Positions 51,759-60,511 of a DNA stretch of 64,000 nucleotides are shown piece by piece; within the stretch, counting starts at the first letter, position 1, and every line of letters begins with the position of its first letter. Origin of the DNA: Oryzobacter faecalis (GTDB lineage: Bacteria > Actinomycetota > Actinomycetes > Actinomycetales > Dermatophilaceae). The stretch is from NCBI RefSeq assembly GCF_046764005.1, contig NZ_JBKOFW010000001.1:682001-746000 (forward strand), given 5' to 3'. Position numbers and translations under genes: made by a program. A model generated the notes under the pieces. That model was not told the origin of the DNA and made no database searches. It worked only from the letters and a program-made list of their open reading frames with translations.

Positions 51759-54700
51759 CTACGGGAGCAGGTGCCCCACCGCGCGGCCGAGGACGGTCGC
51801 CTGCTGGTCCTTCATGGTGATCCCCTCGACGCCGAAGCCCATGAGCACGGTGTCCCGGGTCGTGATCGAGGCGCCGACCGGGAAGGCGCCCGCCGCGGCG
51901 CGCAGCCAGTCGTTGGCATTCGCGGCGCTGCCGGGCGGGGCCCCGGGGACCACCCAGCCGCCCAGGTCGTCCTCGAACGACTGGACGGTGCCGTCGGGCA
52001 GGGTGACGTCGTCGACGAAGGCGCCCACGCCCTGGACCGCCCAGTCGCTCGCGGACGCGATGGAGACCTCGACGGTCCGGCCGGACCACGCCGACAGGTC
52101 GACCCGCCACTGCTGCCAGCCCGCGGAGTTCCCGGTGGCGGCGTTCCACGACCCCGTCGTGCCCACCGCCGTGCAGGCGGCCGTGCCGTCCCAGGTCTGG
52201 TAGTGCGCCAGCTGTGGGTGCAGCCCGACCCAGCCTGCGGGACAGCTCTCCCCGACCCCGGTCCCCGTGTGGCCGTTGGCGTCCGGAAGGGTGGTCCAGT
52301 CGTCACCACCCGGCGTCCGCGCCTCGACGAAGACGTGGTCCCAGCCGGGTTCGGTGTCGTACGAGGTCCAGAACGACAACGAGCCTCCGGCTGCCGGCAC
52401 CGGGATCTCGCGGGTCAGGCGCTTGTAGGAGACGTCGGCGATCTGCGAGTAGACGTACCGCGTGCCGGTGTGCGGCTCGAAGGGACCCCCGGGCTTGACC
52501 CACCGCGACGAGGGCCGGCTCTCGAACTGGGGGAAGTCCTGCGGGGGCAGGAGCCCGCTCGTCGCGAGGAACGAGGAGGTGTCGTTCTGGTTCTTCGCGC
52601 TCTGGCCGCCGTTCAGGCCCCACGTGAGGCCGAGGAACGGGGCGCCGACACCTGCGAGGTCGAGCGCCTTGCCCCGGGCGTCCAGCCCGTCGTCCGGGAG
52701 TGCGAGGTACCCGCCGAAGTGTTACTGGAGGACGTCGTTCGTCCCGTCGCCCGAGCCCGCGAGAACCAGGCAGCGGCGCGGGTCGACGCCCGCGGGGAGC
52801 GGGTTGCACGCGATCTCCCCCTTGGGGTCGTAGAGCTGGGTGCCGACGTTGCCGGTGTACTGCTCGCCGGCGAAGTCACCGGTGTAGACGACCGTGCCCC
52901 CCTCGTCCAGGTACGCCCGGAACTCGAGCAGCTCGTCGAGGGCGAGCCGGTCGGCGTTGCCGGGGCCCCAGCCTGCGCGGCGGGTGATCACGTCGTCCCC
53001 GCCGTACCAGACGACCGTGTCGTAGTGGCTGAGCACCCCGAGCGCGTCAGGGGCGACGCGACCGCGGGCGTCGATGTCGTAGAGGTCGGCGGTGATGCCG
53101 TTCGCCCTGAGCGCGTCGAGGTGATAGCGCGCGTAGTGCGGACCCGGGGTCTGCACGGGCGATGCACCCGTGTAGTCCTCGGCCGCCACGACCAGCACGC
53201 GTCCTCCCGTGTCGGAGACGACCCGGTAGGTGAAGGAGGGGCTGCGCTGACCGCCGCCCTCGAACCAGACCTCGACGGAGTCACCCGCCCTGGTCCCGGT
53301 GACGACGCCGCGCACCTGGTGGTAGTGGACGGCGGCCGGCCGGGTGGTCTCCCCGCCGGCCCACTCCGTCGTCGTCGTGCTGCGCACCGGACCGCCGTTG
53401 ACCCGGTACTTCGCCGACACCGCGCCCAGGCTCCGCTTCGCGATGACCGCCACGGGCTGCGGGTCGCCGTACGAGAGGCCGAACGACAGCTGGGTGCCCG
53501 GGAGGCCGCGCTTGTACGGGTCATCGCTGTCGAGGTAGAAGGGCTTCGTCGTCAGGCCGGTCACGGTCTTCGGGTTGGCCGGGTCGACGGCGGACCGGGC
53601 CACGGACTGCGCGAACGGCAGGTTGCGCAGGAACTCCTCCTGGACGAGCGCCTCGTCGTCGGGGAAGACGAACCCGCACCCGTCGCAGCCCTCGGACAGC
53701 TCCGGCGTCCAGGCCAGGGCGCCGGTGGTGGCGTGGGCGTAGTCGGTGGTCTCACCGTTCGTGACGTAGAGGACGTCCGAGCTCAGGCCAGGGTGGAAGC
53801 CCTCGATCGCCGGGTTGTCGAGGTTGCCGGACATCGCGGAGTAGATGGGGTCGTCGGCCGTGGGGGTCGCGACCTGCCACCCCTCCGCGTAGAGGAGCCA
53901 CTGGCCGTTGGAGTGGTAGTTGACCTGGAACTCGAACCGCACCCGGTCGAGCAGCCACTTGAGCGCCTTCGTCTCGGGCTCGGACACCGGGGCCGGCCCG
54001 CGGTAGGTCTCGCTGGAGGGGAGCGACGACGAGCCCTCCTCGTCGTAGCCCCAGTGGTTGGGGAAGTTCCGGTTCGGGTCGACGCCGTCCCCGAAGCTGA
54101 CGACCCCGTTGCCGTCGTTGTCGCGCAGGTTCTTCCGCCACAGGCGCTCGTGGTCGAACGTGTACTGGTAGCCGTCCGGGTTCGCGACGAGGACGAACCA
54201 CAGCTCGGTGGTCTGCAGCAGCGACTTCACGGCGGGGTCGTTGGCCCGCCAGCGGTCGAGGTACCACCTCATCAGGCGGCGGTCGACCTCGGTGGAGATC
54301 CACTCACGGGCGTGCTGGGTCGCGCTGAACAGGACAGCGGGGCGCGCGCCGTCGGCGATCCCGTTGGCCCCCTGGGTCAGCTTGACCGCCAGGATGTCGC
54401 GGCCCTGGTGGGTCGTCCCGAGCGTCACCAGCTTGGCCACCGACGGGTTGGCGGCAGCGGCGGCGACCATCTGGTCGCGGATGCCGCCGGGCTCGTCGTA
54501 GGACCGCCACACGGTGTACCCGCCGGCCGCCTGGGCGGCCGCCATCTCCCGGACCGTCCTGCCACCCTTGACCCGGGTGAGCGAGATGTCGACACCCTGC
54601 CGAGCGAGCTTCCTGCTCTCGCCGGGCGTGAGGACGAGGGAGACCTCGAGCGTGTCGCCGACGACCTTCCGGCCGCCCACGTCGTAGCCCGCGCGGACCA

Positions 54701-54854
54701 GGTCGGCCACCTGGGCCGAGGTCACCCGGGCCGTGTACGCGTCCAGGTGCTCCGTGTCCGGTGGCCGGGCGAGCGAGGGCTGGGCCGGCAGGGCCAGGAC
54801 GGCCGCCGTGGCCAGGGAGGTGAACAGCGTGGTCGGAAGAAGGATGCGTCCCAT
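51759..54854 (-). pseudogene. M14 zinc carboxypeptidase with one in-frame TAA
   Basis: A secreted metallopeptidase reading frame of 1031 codons interrupted at codon 711 (52724-52722) by TAA. Before it: signal peptide MGRILLPTTLFTSLATAAVL, propeptide-like region, and the M14 domain with zinc ligands His181 and Glu184 (QHAREW), His314 (QVNYHSNGQW), catalytic Glu385 (AWTPELSEG), then a domain with GGRVLVVAAEDYTGASP. After it the same frame stays open for 320 codons (HFGGYLALPDDGLDARGKAL; a jelly-roll-like SFWTSYDTEPGWDHVFVEAR domain seen in immune-inhibitor-type peptidases) to a TAG. The reading VLQ-stop-HFGGYLAL suggests TAC (Tyr) or CAA (Gln) changed by one base. The truncated product would keep the whole catalytic domain, so activity may persist. 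A sequencing error is possible. Confidence 0.85.
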
Positions 54855-54978
54855 GACCCGGAACCCCTGGTGCGGTGGATGTGACCGGTTCACGCTTCCA
54901 CCCGCAGGGGTCGCTGGCAATGACCCGGTCGGGCTAGTCACCCGGGGCGCACCGTCCTGGGCGCACCGTCCTGGTCAC

Positions 54979-56259
54979 TCAGGCCGGGTGCTCTCCCGGA
55001 GCCGGCGCGTCGGCCATGACGGCGGCGAGGGTGCGGCCGTCATCGGGGTCGACGAGGAGGAAGGCCCCGCCGGTGCGCGAGCGCGTGTACGGCTCGATGG
55101 GCAGCGGCGTGGCCAGCCGCACCGTGACGCGGCCGATGTCGTTGAGCGCGAGCTGGTCGGTGGGGGTGAGGCGGAGCGAGTCGAGGTCGAGGCGGCCGTC
55201 GACCGAACGGACCATCGCGAGAACCGACTTCGAGCCGTGCTTGACGAGCAGCCGTGCGCCGGGGCGCAGCGGCTGGTCACCGAGCCAGCACGCGAGGGCC
55301 TGCACCTCCTGCCGCAGCGCCACGGGCTGGGTCGCCGACGCGATGAGGTCACCGCGGCTGACGTCGACGTCGTCGGCGAGCCGCAGCGTCACCGACTGCG
55401 GGGAGACCGCGACGTCGAGCGACTGCTCGCCGAGGTCGATCCCGGACACGGTGGTCCGCCGGCCCGAGGGGAGGACGACGACCTCGTCGCCGACGCGCAC
55501 GGTGCCCGACGCGACCTGGCCGGCGTAGCCCCGGTACTCGACGTGCTCGGGGGAGCGGGCCGCGCCCTGCGGACGGATGACGAGCTGCACCGGCATCCGG
55601 AACGCCTCGTGGGCAGGGTCGGCCGCCGGCGCCAGGGCCTCCAGCAGCTCGAGGAGCGAAGGACCCTGGTACCAGGGCGTGTTCGTCGACCGGTCGACGA
55701 CGTTGTCGCCGTTGAGGGCCGACACCGGGATGGCGTGGGCGTCGAGGATGCCGAGCTCGGCGGCGATCTGGCGCACGTCCGCCACGACCGTGTGGAAGAC
55801 GTCCTCGCTGTGCTCGACGAGGTCGATCTTGTTGACCGCGATGACGACGTGCGGCACCCGCATCAGGGCCGCCACGGCGAGGTGGCGGCGGGTCTGCTCG
55901 AGGACGCCCTTGCGCGCGTCGACGAGGAGGACGAGCGCGTCGGCCGTGGACGACCCCGTCACCGTGTTGCGCGTGTACTGGACGTGGCCGGGGCAGTCGG
56001 CGAGGACGAAGGAGCGGTTCGCGGTCGCGAAGTAGCGGTAGGCGACGTCGATGGTGATGCCCTGCTCGCGCTCGGCGCGCAGCCCGTCGGTGAGGAGGGC
56101 GAGGTCGGCGGTGGTGAGGCCGCGGTCGCGGCTGACCCGCTCGACGGCGTCGAGCTGGTCCGCGAGGACGGACTTCGAGTCGTGGAGGAGGCGACCGACG
56201 AGGGTGGACTTGCCGTCGTCGACGGAGCCGGCGGTCGCGAGGCGCAGCAACGTCGACAT
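54979..56259 (-). CDS. cysN: Sulfate adenylyltransferase subunit 1 (GTPase)
   Basis: The GTPase subunit of ATP sulfurylase, 426 residues; GTP hydrolysis drives sulfate activation to APS. Seen: P-loop LATAGSVDDGKSTLVGRLLH, switch I EREQGITIDVAYRYFATANR, G3 VLADCPGHVQYTRNTVTG, G4 VIAVNKIDLVEHS, G5-like PVSALNGDNV, followed by EF-Tu-like beta-barrel domains 2 and 3. It ends without a fused APS kinase (CysC) domain. The ATG overlaps the cysD stop (TGATG). It is the last gene of the operon. Confidence 0.95.
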   Translation of the reverse strand: MSTLLRLATAGSVDDGKSTLVGRLLHDSKSVLADQLDAVERVSRDRGLTTADLALLTDGLRAEREQGITIDVAYRYFATANRSFVLADCPGHVQYTRNTVTGSSTADALVLLVDARKGVLEQTRRHLAVAALMRVPHVVIAVNKIDLVEHSEDVFHTVVADVRQIAAELGILDAHAIPVSALNGDNVVDRSTNTPWYQGPSLLELLEALAPAADPAHEAFRMPVQLVIRPQGAARSPEHVEYRGYAGQVASGTVRVGDEVVVLPSGRRTTVSGIDLGEQSLDVAVSPQSVTLRLADDVDVSRGDLIASATQPVALRQEVQALACWLGDQPLRPGARLLVKHGSKSVLAMVRSVDGRLDLDSLRLTPTDQLALNDIGRVTVRLATPLPIEPYTRSRTGGAFLLVDPDDGRTLAAVMADAPAPGEHPA

Positions 56260-57200
56260 CAGAAGTAGCCCTCCTTCTTGCGGTCCTCCATGGCGGCCTC
56301 GGAGATCCGGTCGTCGGCGCGGGTGGCGCCGCGCTCGGTGAGGGTGGAGGCCGCGACCTCGGCGACGACGTCCGCGACGGTGGTCGCCTCGCTGACGACG
56401 GCGCCCGTGCACGACATGTCGCCGACGGTGCGGTAGCGGACCCGGCGGCGCTCGACGACCTCGCCCGAGCGCGGCTGCGACCACGGGCCGACGGCGAGCA
56501 GCATCCCGTCGCGGGCGAAGACCTCGCGCTCGTGCGTGTAGTAGAGGCCGGGCAGCTCGATGCCCTCGCGCTCGATGTAGCGCCACACGTCGAGCTCGGT
56601 CCAGTTCGACAGCGGGAACACCCGCACGTGCTCGCCGGGGCGGTGGCGCGGGTTGAACAGGTTCCACAGCTCGGGGCGCTGGTTCTTGGGGTCCCACTGC
56701 CCGAAGTCGTCGCGGAGCGAGACGACCCGCTCCTTCGCGCGCGCCTTCTCCTCGTCGCGCCGGCCGCCGCCGAAGACCCCGTCGAAGCGGTGCCGGGCGA
56801 TGGCGTCGAGCAGCGGCTGGGTCTGCAGCGGGTTGCGGGTGCCGTCGGCGCGCTCGCGCAGGCGGCCGTCGTCGATCCAGTCCTGGACGCTCGCGACCTC
56901 GAGCCGCAGGCCGAGCCGCTCGACGGTGGCGTCGCGGTACTCGAGGACCTCGGGGAAGTTGTGGCCGGTGTCGACGTGGAGGACGGGGAAGGGGATCGGG
57001 GCCGGCCAGAACGCCTTCGCGGCGAGGTGGAGCATGACGACCGAGTCCTTGCCGCCGCTGAAGAGGAGCACGGGTCGCTCGAGCTCGGCGGTGATCTCGC
57101 GGATGACGAGCATCGCCTCGCTCTCGAGGACGTCGAGCTGGCTGAGGACGGGCAGGTCGGGACGGTCGGTGGACGCGGCGGGGGTCACGTCGGTGGTCAC
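56259..57200 (-). CDS. cysD: Sulfate adenylyltransferase subunit 2
   Basis: The catalytic subunit of ATP sulfurylase, 313 residues, a PP-loop family enzyme joining ATP and sulfate. Seen: LDVLESEAMLVIREITAELE, PP-loop RPVLLFSGGKDSVVMLHLAA, HVDTGHNFPEVLEYRD, FGGGRRDEEKARAKERVVSL, LWNLFNPRHRPGEHVRVFPL, SNWTELDVWRYIEREGIELP and the C-terminal AAMEDRKKEGYF. Two GTG starts are possible: 57200, with GAGG 8 nt upstream, and 57236, which overlaps the cysH stop (GTGA); I list the shorter. Confidence 0.94.
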   Translation of the reverse strand: MTTDVTPAASTDRPDLPVLSQLDVLESEAMLVIREITAELERPVLLFSGGKDSVVMLHLAAKAFWPAPIPFPVLHVDTGHNFPEVLEYRDATVERLGLRLEVASVQDWIDDGRLRERADGTRNPLQTQPLLDAIARHRFDGVFGGGRRDEEKARAKERVVSLRDDFGQWDPKNQRPELWNLFNPRHRPGEHVRVFPLSNWTELDVWRYIEREGIELPGLYYTHEREVFARDGMLLAVGPWSQPRSGEVVERRRVRYRTVGDMSCTGAVVSEATTVADVVAEVAASTLTERGATRADDRISEAAMEDRKKEGYF

Positions 57201-57232
57201 GGGAGGCACCTCGGGGATGGTGTGGGTGGCGG

Positions 57233-57964
57233 TCACTGGTGCAACCCGCACTCGGTCTTGGCGAAGCCGGACCAGCGACCCGAGCGGGGGTCGGCGCCGG
57301 CCTCGACGCGCTGGGTGCACGGCTCGCACCCGATCGACGGGTAGCCGTCGGAGAGCAGGAGGTTCACGGGCACGCGGTGGTCGGCGGCGTACTCCATGAC
57401 CTCGTCGAAGGTCCACGCGGCGAGCGGGTTGACCTTGACGAGGCCGAACTGCTCGTCGAACGTCACGAGGGGGGTGTCGGCGCGGGTCGGACCCTCGTCG
57501 CGACGGACCCCGGTGACCCAGGCCTCGTAGCCGCCGAGCGCCGCCCTGAGCGGCTCGACCTTGCGCATCCGGCAGCACGCGGCGGGGTCGCGGTCGTGCA
57601 GGCGGGGGCCGTACTCGGCGTCCTGCTCGGCGACCGAGAGGCGCGGTCTCACGTCGACGATGCGGACGTCGAGCTCGTGGGCGACCTGGTCGCGCGCGCC
57701 GTAGGTCTCGGCGAAGTGGTACCCGGTGTCGAGGAAGAGCACGTCGACGCCGGGGGCGTGGTCGGCGACGATCGCCGGGAGCACGGCGTCCTGCATGCTG
57801 CACGCCACGGCGAGGGTGCCGGGGAAGGTGCGGGCGGCCCAGGCCGCGACCTGCGAGGCCGTGGCGTCCGGTCCGAGCTCTCGGGCGCCCTCCGCGGCGA
57901 GGGCACGCAGCTCGTCGGCGCTGCGGCGGGCCGCCGTGGGGGTCGCGGGGGTGGCGGTCGTCAT
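57233..57964 (-). CDS. cysH: Assimilatory APS/PAPS reductase
   Basis: An enzyme of 243 residues reducing activated sulfate to sulfite with thioredoxin. Seen: LAVACSMQDAVLPAIVADHA, DVLFLDTGYHFAETYGARDQ, the iron-sulfur Cys pair AACCRMRKVEPLRAALG, WVTGVRRDEGPTRADTPLVT, the second Cys pair YPSIGCEPCTQRVEAGADPR, and the catalytic C-terminal Cys in KTECGLHQ. The four cluster Cys residues indicate an APS (not PAPS) reductase of the [4Fe-4S] type, matching the absence of a cysC kinase here. Its ATG overlaps the sulfite reductase stop (ATGA). Confidence 0.95.
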   Translation of the reverse strand: MTTATPATPTAARRSADELRALAAEGARELGPDATASQVAAWAARTFPGTLAVACSMQDAVLPAIVADHAPGVDVLFLDTGYHFAETYGARDQVAHELDVRIVDVRPRLSVAEQDAEYGPRLHDRDPAACCRMRKVEPLRAALGGYEAWVTGVRRDEGPTRADTPLVTFDEQFGLVKVNPLAAWTFDEVMEYAADHRVPVNLLLSDGYPSIGCEPCTQRVEAGADPRSGRWSGFAKTECGLHQ

Positions 57965-59679
57965 CGGAGCTCCTCCTCGTCGACGCGGTGGGCCCAGCTG
58001 GAGAACGTCTCGCCGGCCTCGCGCTGGTCGAGCCAGCGGCGGACGAGCCGCTCGACGAGGTCGGGGAGGTCGGCCGCGGTCACCTTGAGCCCGCGGACGG
58101 TGCGGCCCAGGCCAGCCTCGTCGCGGTCGGCGGAGGCGAGCCCTCCGCCGAGGTGCACCTGGAAGCCGGCGCCCTGCTCGCCGTCGGCGTCGGTGACGAC
58201 CATGCCCTTGAGGCCGATGTCGGCCACCTGGATGCGCGCGCACGAGTTGGGGCAGCCGTTGACGTTGAGCGTGACCGGCGTGTCGACCTGCGCGGTGACG
58301 TCGGCGAGGCGCCGCTCGAGCTCGGCGATGGCCGTCGCCGCGGTGGCCTTGGTCTCGACGATGGCGAGCTTGCAGTACTCGATGCCGGTGCAGGCCATCG
58401 TGTGCCGGCGGAACGGGCTGGGCGCCACGGTGAGGCCGAGGTCCTCGAGCCCGGAGACCAGGGTGTCGAGCGCCGCGGGCGGGACGTCGAGGACGACGAG
58501 CTTCTGGTGCGGGGTGAGGCGGACGCGGTCGGTGCCCGCGGCCTCCATGAGGTCGGCGAGGCCGTGGAGGACGTCGCCGCTGACCCGCCCGACGACCGGG
58601 GCCGCGCCGACGTAGTGGTTGCCGTCCTTCTGGAGGTGGACGCCGACGTGGTCACCCGGGCCGGTGGCCTTCGCGGGCGGGGGGCCGTCCGGGAGGGCGC
58701 GGCCGAGGTACTCGGTCTGCAGCACCTCGCGGAACTTCTCGGGGCCCCACTCGGCGAGGAGGAACTTCAGGCGCGCCTTGGTGCGCAGCCGCCGGTAGCC
58801 GTAGTCGCGGAAGATCCGGATGACGCCGTGCCAGACCTCGGCGGCCTCCTCCTCCCGGACGAAGACGCCGACCCGCTCGGCGAGCCGCGGCGCGGTGGAC
58901 AGGCCGCCCCCGACCCACAGGTCGTACCCTGCGCCGAGCTCGGGGTGGACGACGCCGACGAGAGAGACGTCGTTGATCTCGTGGACGACGTCGAGGCTCG
59001 GGTGGCCGGTGATCGCCGACTTGAACTTGCGGGGCAGGTTGGCGAGCTCGGGGTCGCCGATGTGCAGGCGGGTGATCTCGTCGATGACCGGCGTGGGATC
59101 GAGGATCTCGTCGGCCGCGATGCCCGCGAGCGGGCTGCCGAGGATGACGCGCGGGGTGTCGCCGCACGCCTCGGTGGTCTGCAGGCCCACGGCCTCGAGG
59201 CGGCGCCAGATCTCGGGCACGTCCTCGACGCGGATCCAGTGGTACTGGATGTTCTGCCGGTCGCTGATGTCGGCGGTGCCGCGGGCGAACTCGGTGGAGA
59301 CGTCGGCGAGGACCTTGAGCTGGGCGAGGGTGAGGGCGCCGCCGTCGAGCCGGACGCGGAGCATGAAGTACTCGTCGGAGAGCTCGGTGTCGTCGAGCTG
59401 GGCGGTCCTTCCGCCGTCGATCCCCGGCTTGCGCTGGGTGTACAGGCCCCACCAGCGGAACCGCCCGCTCAGGTCCTGCGGCGGGATCGAGGCGAACCCC
59501 TCCTTCGAGTAGACCTGCTCGATCCGCTCGCGGACGTTGAGGCCGCCGTCCTCCTGCTTCCAGACCTCGTTGGCGTTGAGCGGCTCGCGCCCGTCGACGG
59601 CCCACTGGCCGTTGGAACGCCCGGCCCGCGGCGGGCGCAGGGCCCGGCCGGTGGCGGTGTCGGCGGTGTTCGTCGTCAT
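57961..59679 (-). CDS. sirA: Ferredoxin-dependent assimilatory sulfite reductase
   Basis: A sirohaem/[4Fe-4S] enzyme of 572 residues that reduces sulfite to sulfide. Seen: N-terminal SNGQWAVDGREPLNANEVWK, SGRFRWWGLYTQRKPGIDGG, GTADISDRQNIQYHWIRVED, the two-repeat sulfite-reductase architecture, DLWVGGGLSTAPRLAERVGV, and the cluster ligands in MACTGIEYCKLAI and VNGCPNSCARIQVADIGLKG. The N-terminal WWGLYTQR pattern matches actinobacterial SirA rather than NADPH-dependent CysI. The start is ATG at 59679. A TATACA hexamer on the minus strand (59737-59732) could be the operon -10. It is divergent from the SOS-box gene at 59852. Confidence 0.93.
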   Translation of the reverse strand: MTTNTADTATGRALRPPRAGRSNGQWAVDGREPLNANEVWKQEDGGLNVRERIEQVYSKEGFASIPPQDLSGRFRWWGLYTQRKPGIDGGRTAQLDDTELSDEYFMLRVRLDGGALTLAQLKVLADVSTEFARGTADISDRQNIQYHWIRVEDVPEIWRRLEAVGLQTTEACGDTPRVILGSPLAGIAADEILDPTPVIDEITRLHIGDPELANLPRKFKSAITGHPSLDVVHEINDVSLVGVVHPELGAGYDLWVGGGLSTAPRLAERVGVFVREEEAAEVWHGVIRIFRDYGYRRLRTKARLKFLLAEWGPEKFREVLQTEYLGRALPDGPPPAKATGPGDHVGVHLQKDGNHYVGAAPVVGRVSGDVLHGLADLMEAAGTDRVRLTPHQKLVVLDVPPAALDTLVSGLEDLGLTVAPSPFRRHTMACTGIEYCKLAIVETKATAATAIAELERRLADVTAQVDTPVTLNVNGCPNSCARIQVADIGLKGMVVTDADGEQGAGFQVHLGGGLASADRDEAGLGRTVRGLKVTAADLPDLVERLVRRWLDQREAGETFSSWAHRVDEEELR

Positions 59680-59838
59680 GGTCCTTCTCGGGTCTCGGGG
59701 AGCGCCCGTGCACAAAGGGTCAGTGATGAAATGTATAACGACGACTTATCGGCGGGAGCGTGGTCCACGATGCGGGAGGAACTCCTACCGGCTCGGTGGG
59801 AGGTCGGGGAGGCCCTCCCCGGCCCGGTCGCGGGCGCG

Positions 59839-59859
59839 TATCATCGAACACGTGTTCGA
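59839..59859. promoter_or_regulatory. Perfect LexA (SOS) box overlapping a leaderless promoter
   Basis: TCGAACACGTGTTCGA (59844-59859) is a fully palindromic 16-bp match to the actinobacterial SOS box. TATCAT (59839-59844) is a -10 hexamer ending 7 nt before GTG 59852. The box therefore spans the transcription start and the first codons of the small gene, an ideal place for LexA repression. Confidence 0.88.
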
Positions 59860-60307
59860 CGCCACAGCTCCCGGGACCCCGCCGCTGCGGGCCGGGAGCC
59901 CGGCGTCACCGGCCCGGCAGCGCTCGGCCTCGCGGGCCGCGGCCGTGGGCGGTCCACCCGGGTGGCCACCGGGGGTGCCGCCACCGGGGGAGCGCGGCTG
60001 GGACCACCGGGCCTGTGCCTGGCTGCTCGACCACTGCCCGCCCGACTACCGGCTCCACCCGGCCTGGCGCCGGCACCCGGTCGCGCTCGGCTGGCTCACT
60101 GTGCGCCACCTCGACGCCCAGCTCGCGGCGATGCGCTCGGCCTACCGCGAGGTGCGCGTCGAGCTCGTCGACGACATCGGCCCCGAGGGCGTGGCGCAGG
60201 TCCTCGCCGACCTCGAGGTCGAGGGGGTGCGGCTGCTCGCCGCGCGGCGGGCGGCAGGCCTCCTCCTCGACGCCCTCCGCGGCCTCGAGTTCGTCCCCCG
60301 GCTCTGA
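59852..60307 (+). CDS. Small unrecognised protein, predicted SOS-regulated
   Basis: A protein of 151 residues without a family I can name. The first 45 residues are Pro/Gly/Ala-rich and probably disordered (PPGWPPGVPPPGERGWDHRA). The rest is a compact helical domain: ACAWLLDHCPPDYRLHPAWR, HPVALGWLTVRHLDAQLAAM, RSAYREVRVELVDDIGPEGV and a long C-terminal helix AQVLADLEVEGVRLLAARRA running to FVPRL. There is no signal peptide or membrane segment. The GTG start is supported by the -10 at 59839; the longer open frame upstream runs antisense through the sulfite reductase gene. The LexA box at its start predicts induction by DNA damage. Similar short proteins occur in related Micrococcales as far as I can recall, but without a known role. 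Confidence 0.78.
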   Translation: MFDATAPGTPPLRAGSPASPARQRSASRAAAVGGPPGWPPGVPPPGERGWDHRACAWLLDHCPPDYRLHPAWRRHPVALGWLTVRHLDAQLAAMRSAYREVRVELVDDIGPEGVAQVLADLEVEGVRLLAARRAAGLLLDALRGLEFVPRL

Positions 60308-60511
60308 CCCCCGGGTCCCCACCAGCGCAGGACGTCACGGCGGTGCGCGGACCGGGTGTGGATCGTGTGGAGGTGTCGTGGAGGCCACCTCGCGGCGTGC
60401 GGGAGCGCGCGGCGGCAGCGCCTAGACTCGTGGGGTTCGCCCGCACGCCGACGGCACTCGCCGAGGCCGTGCGCGGCACCACAGCATCGACGACCCAGGA
60501 GGTAGGCACCG

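Noticed and set aside
52700..52740. Frameshift as the cause of the split carboxypeptidase
   Set aside because: Both halves are in the same frame (the distance is a multiple of three); a single TAA codon is sufficient.
59680..59851. Sulfur-regulator operator (ATAACGACGACTTAT) in front of the sulfate reduction operon
   Set aside because: The arms match over only four bases, too short to claim as an operator.
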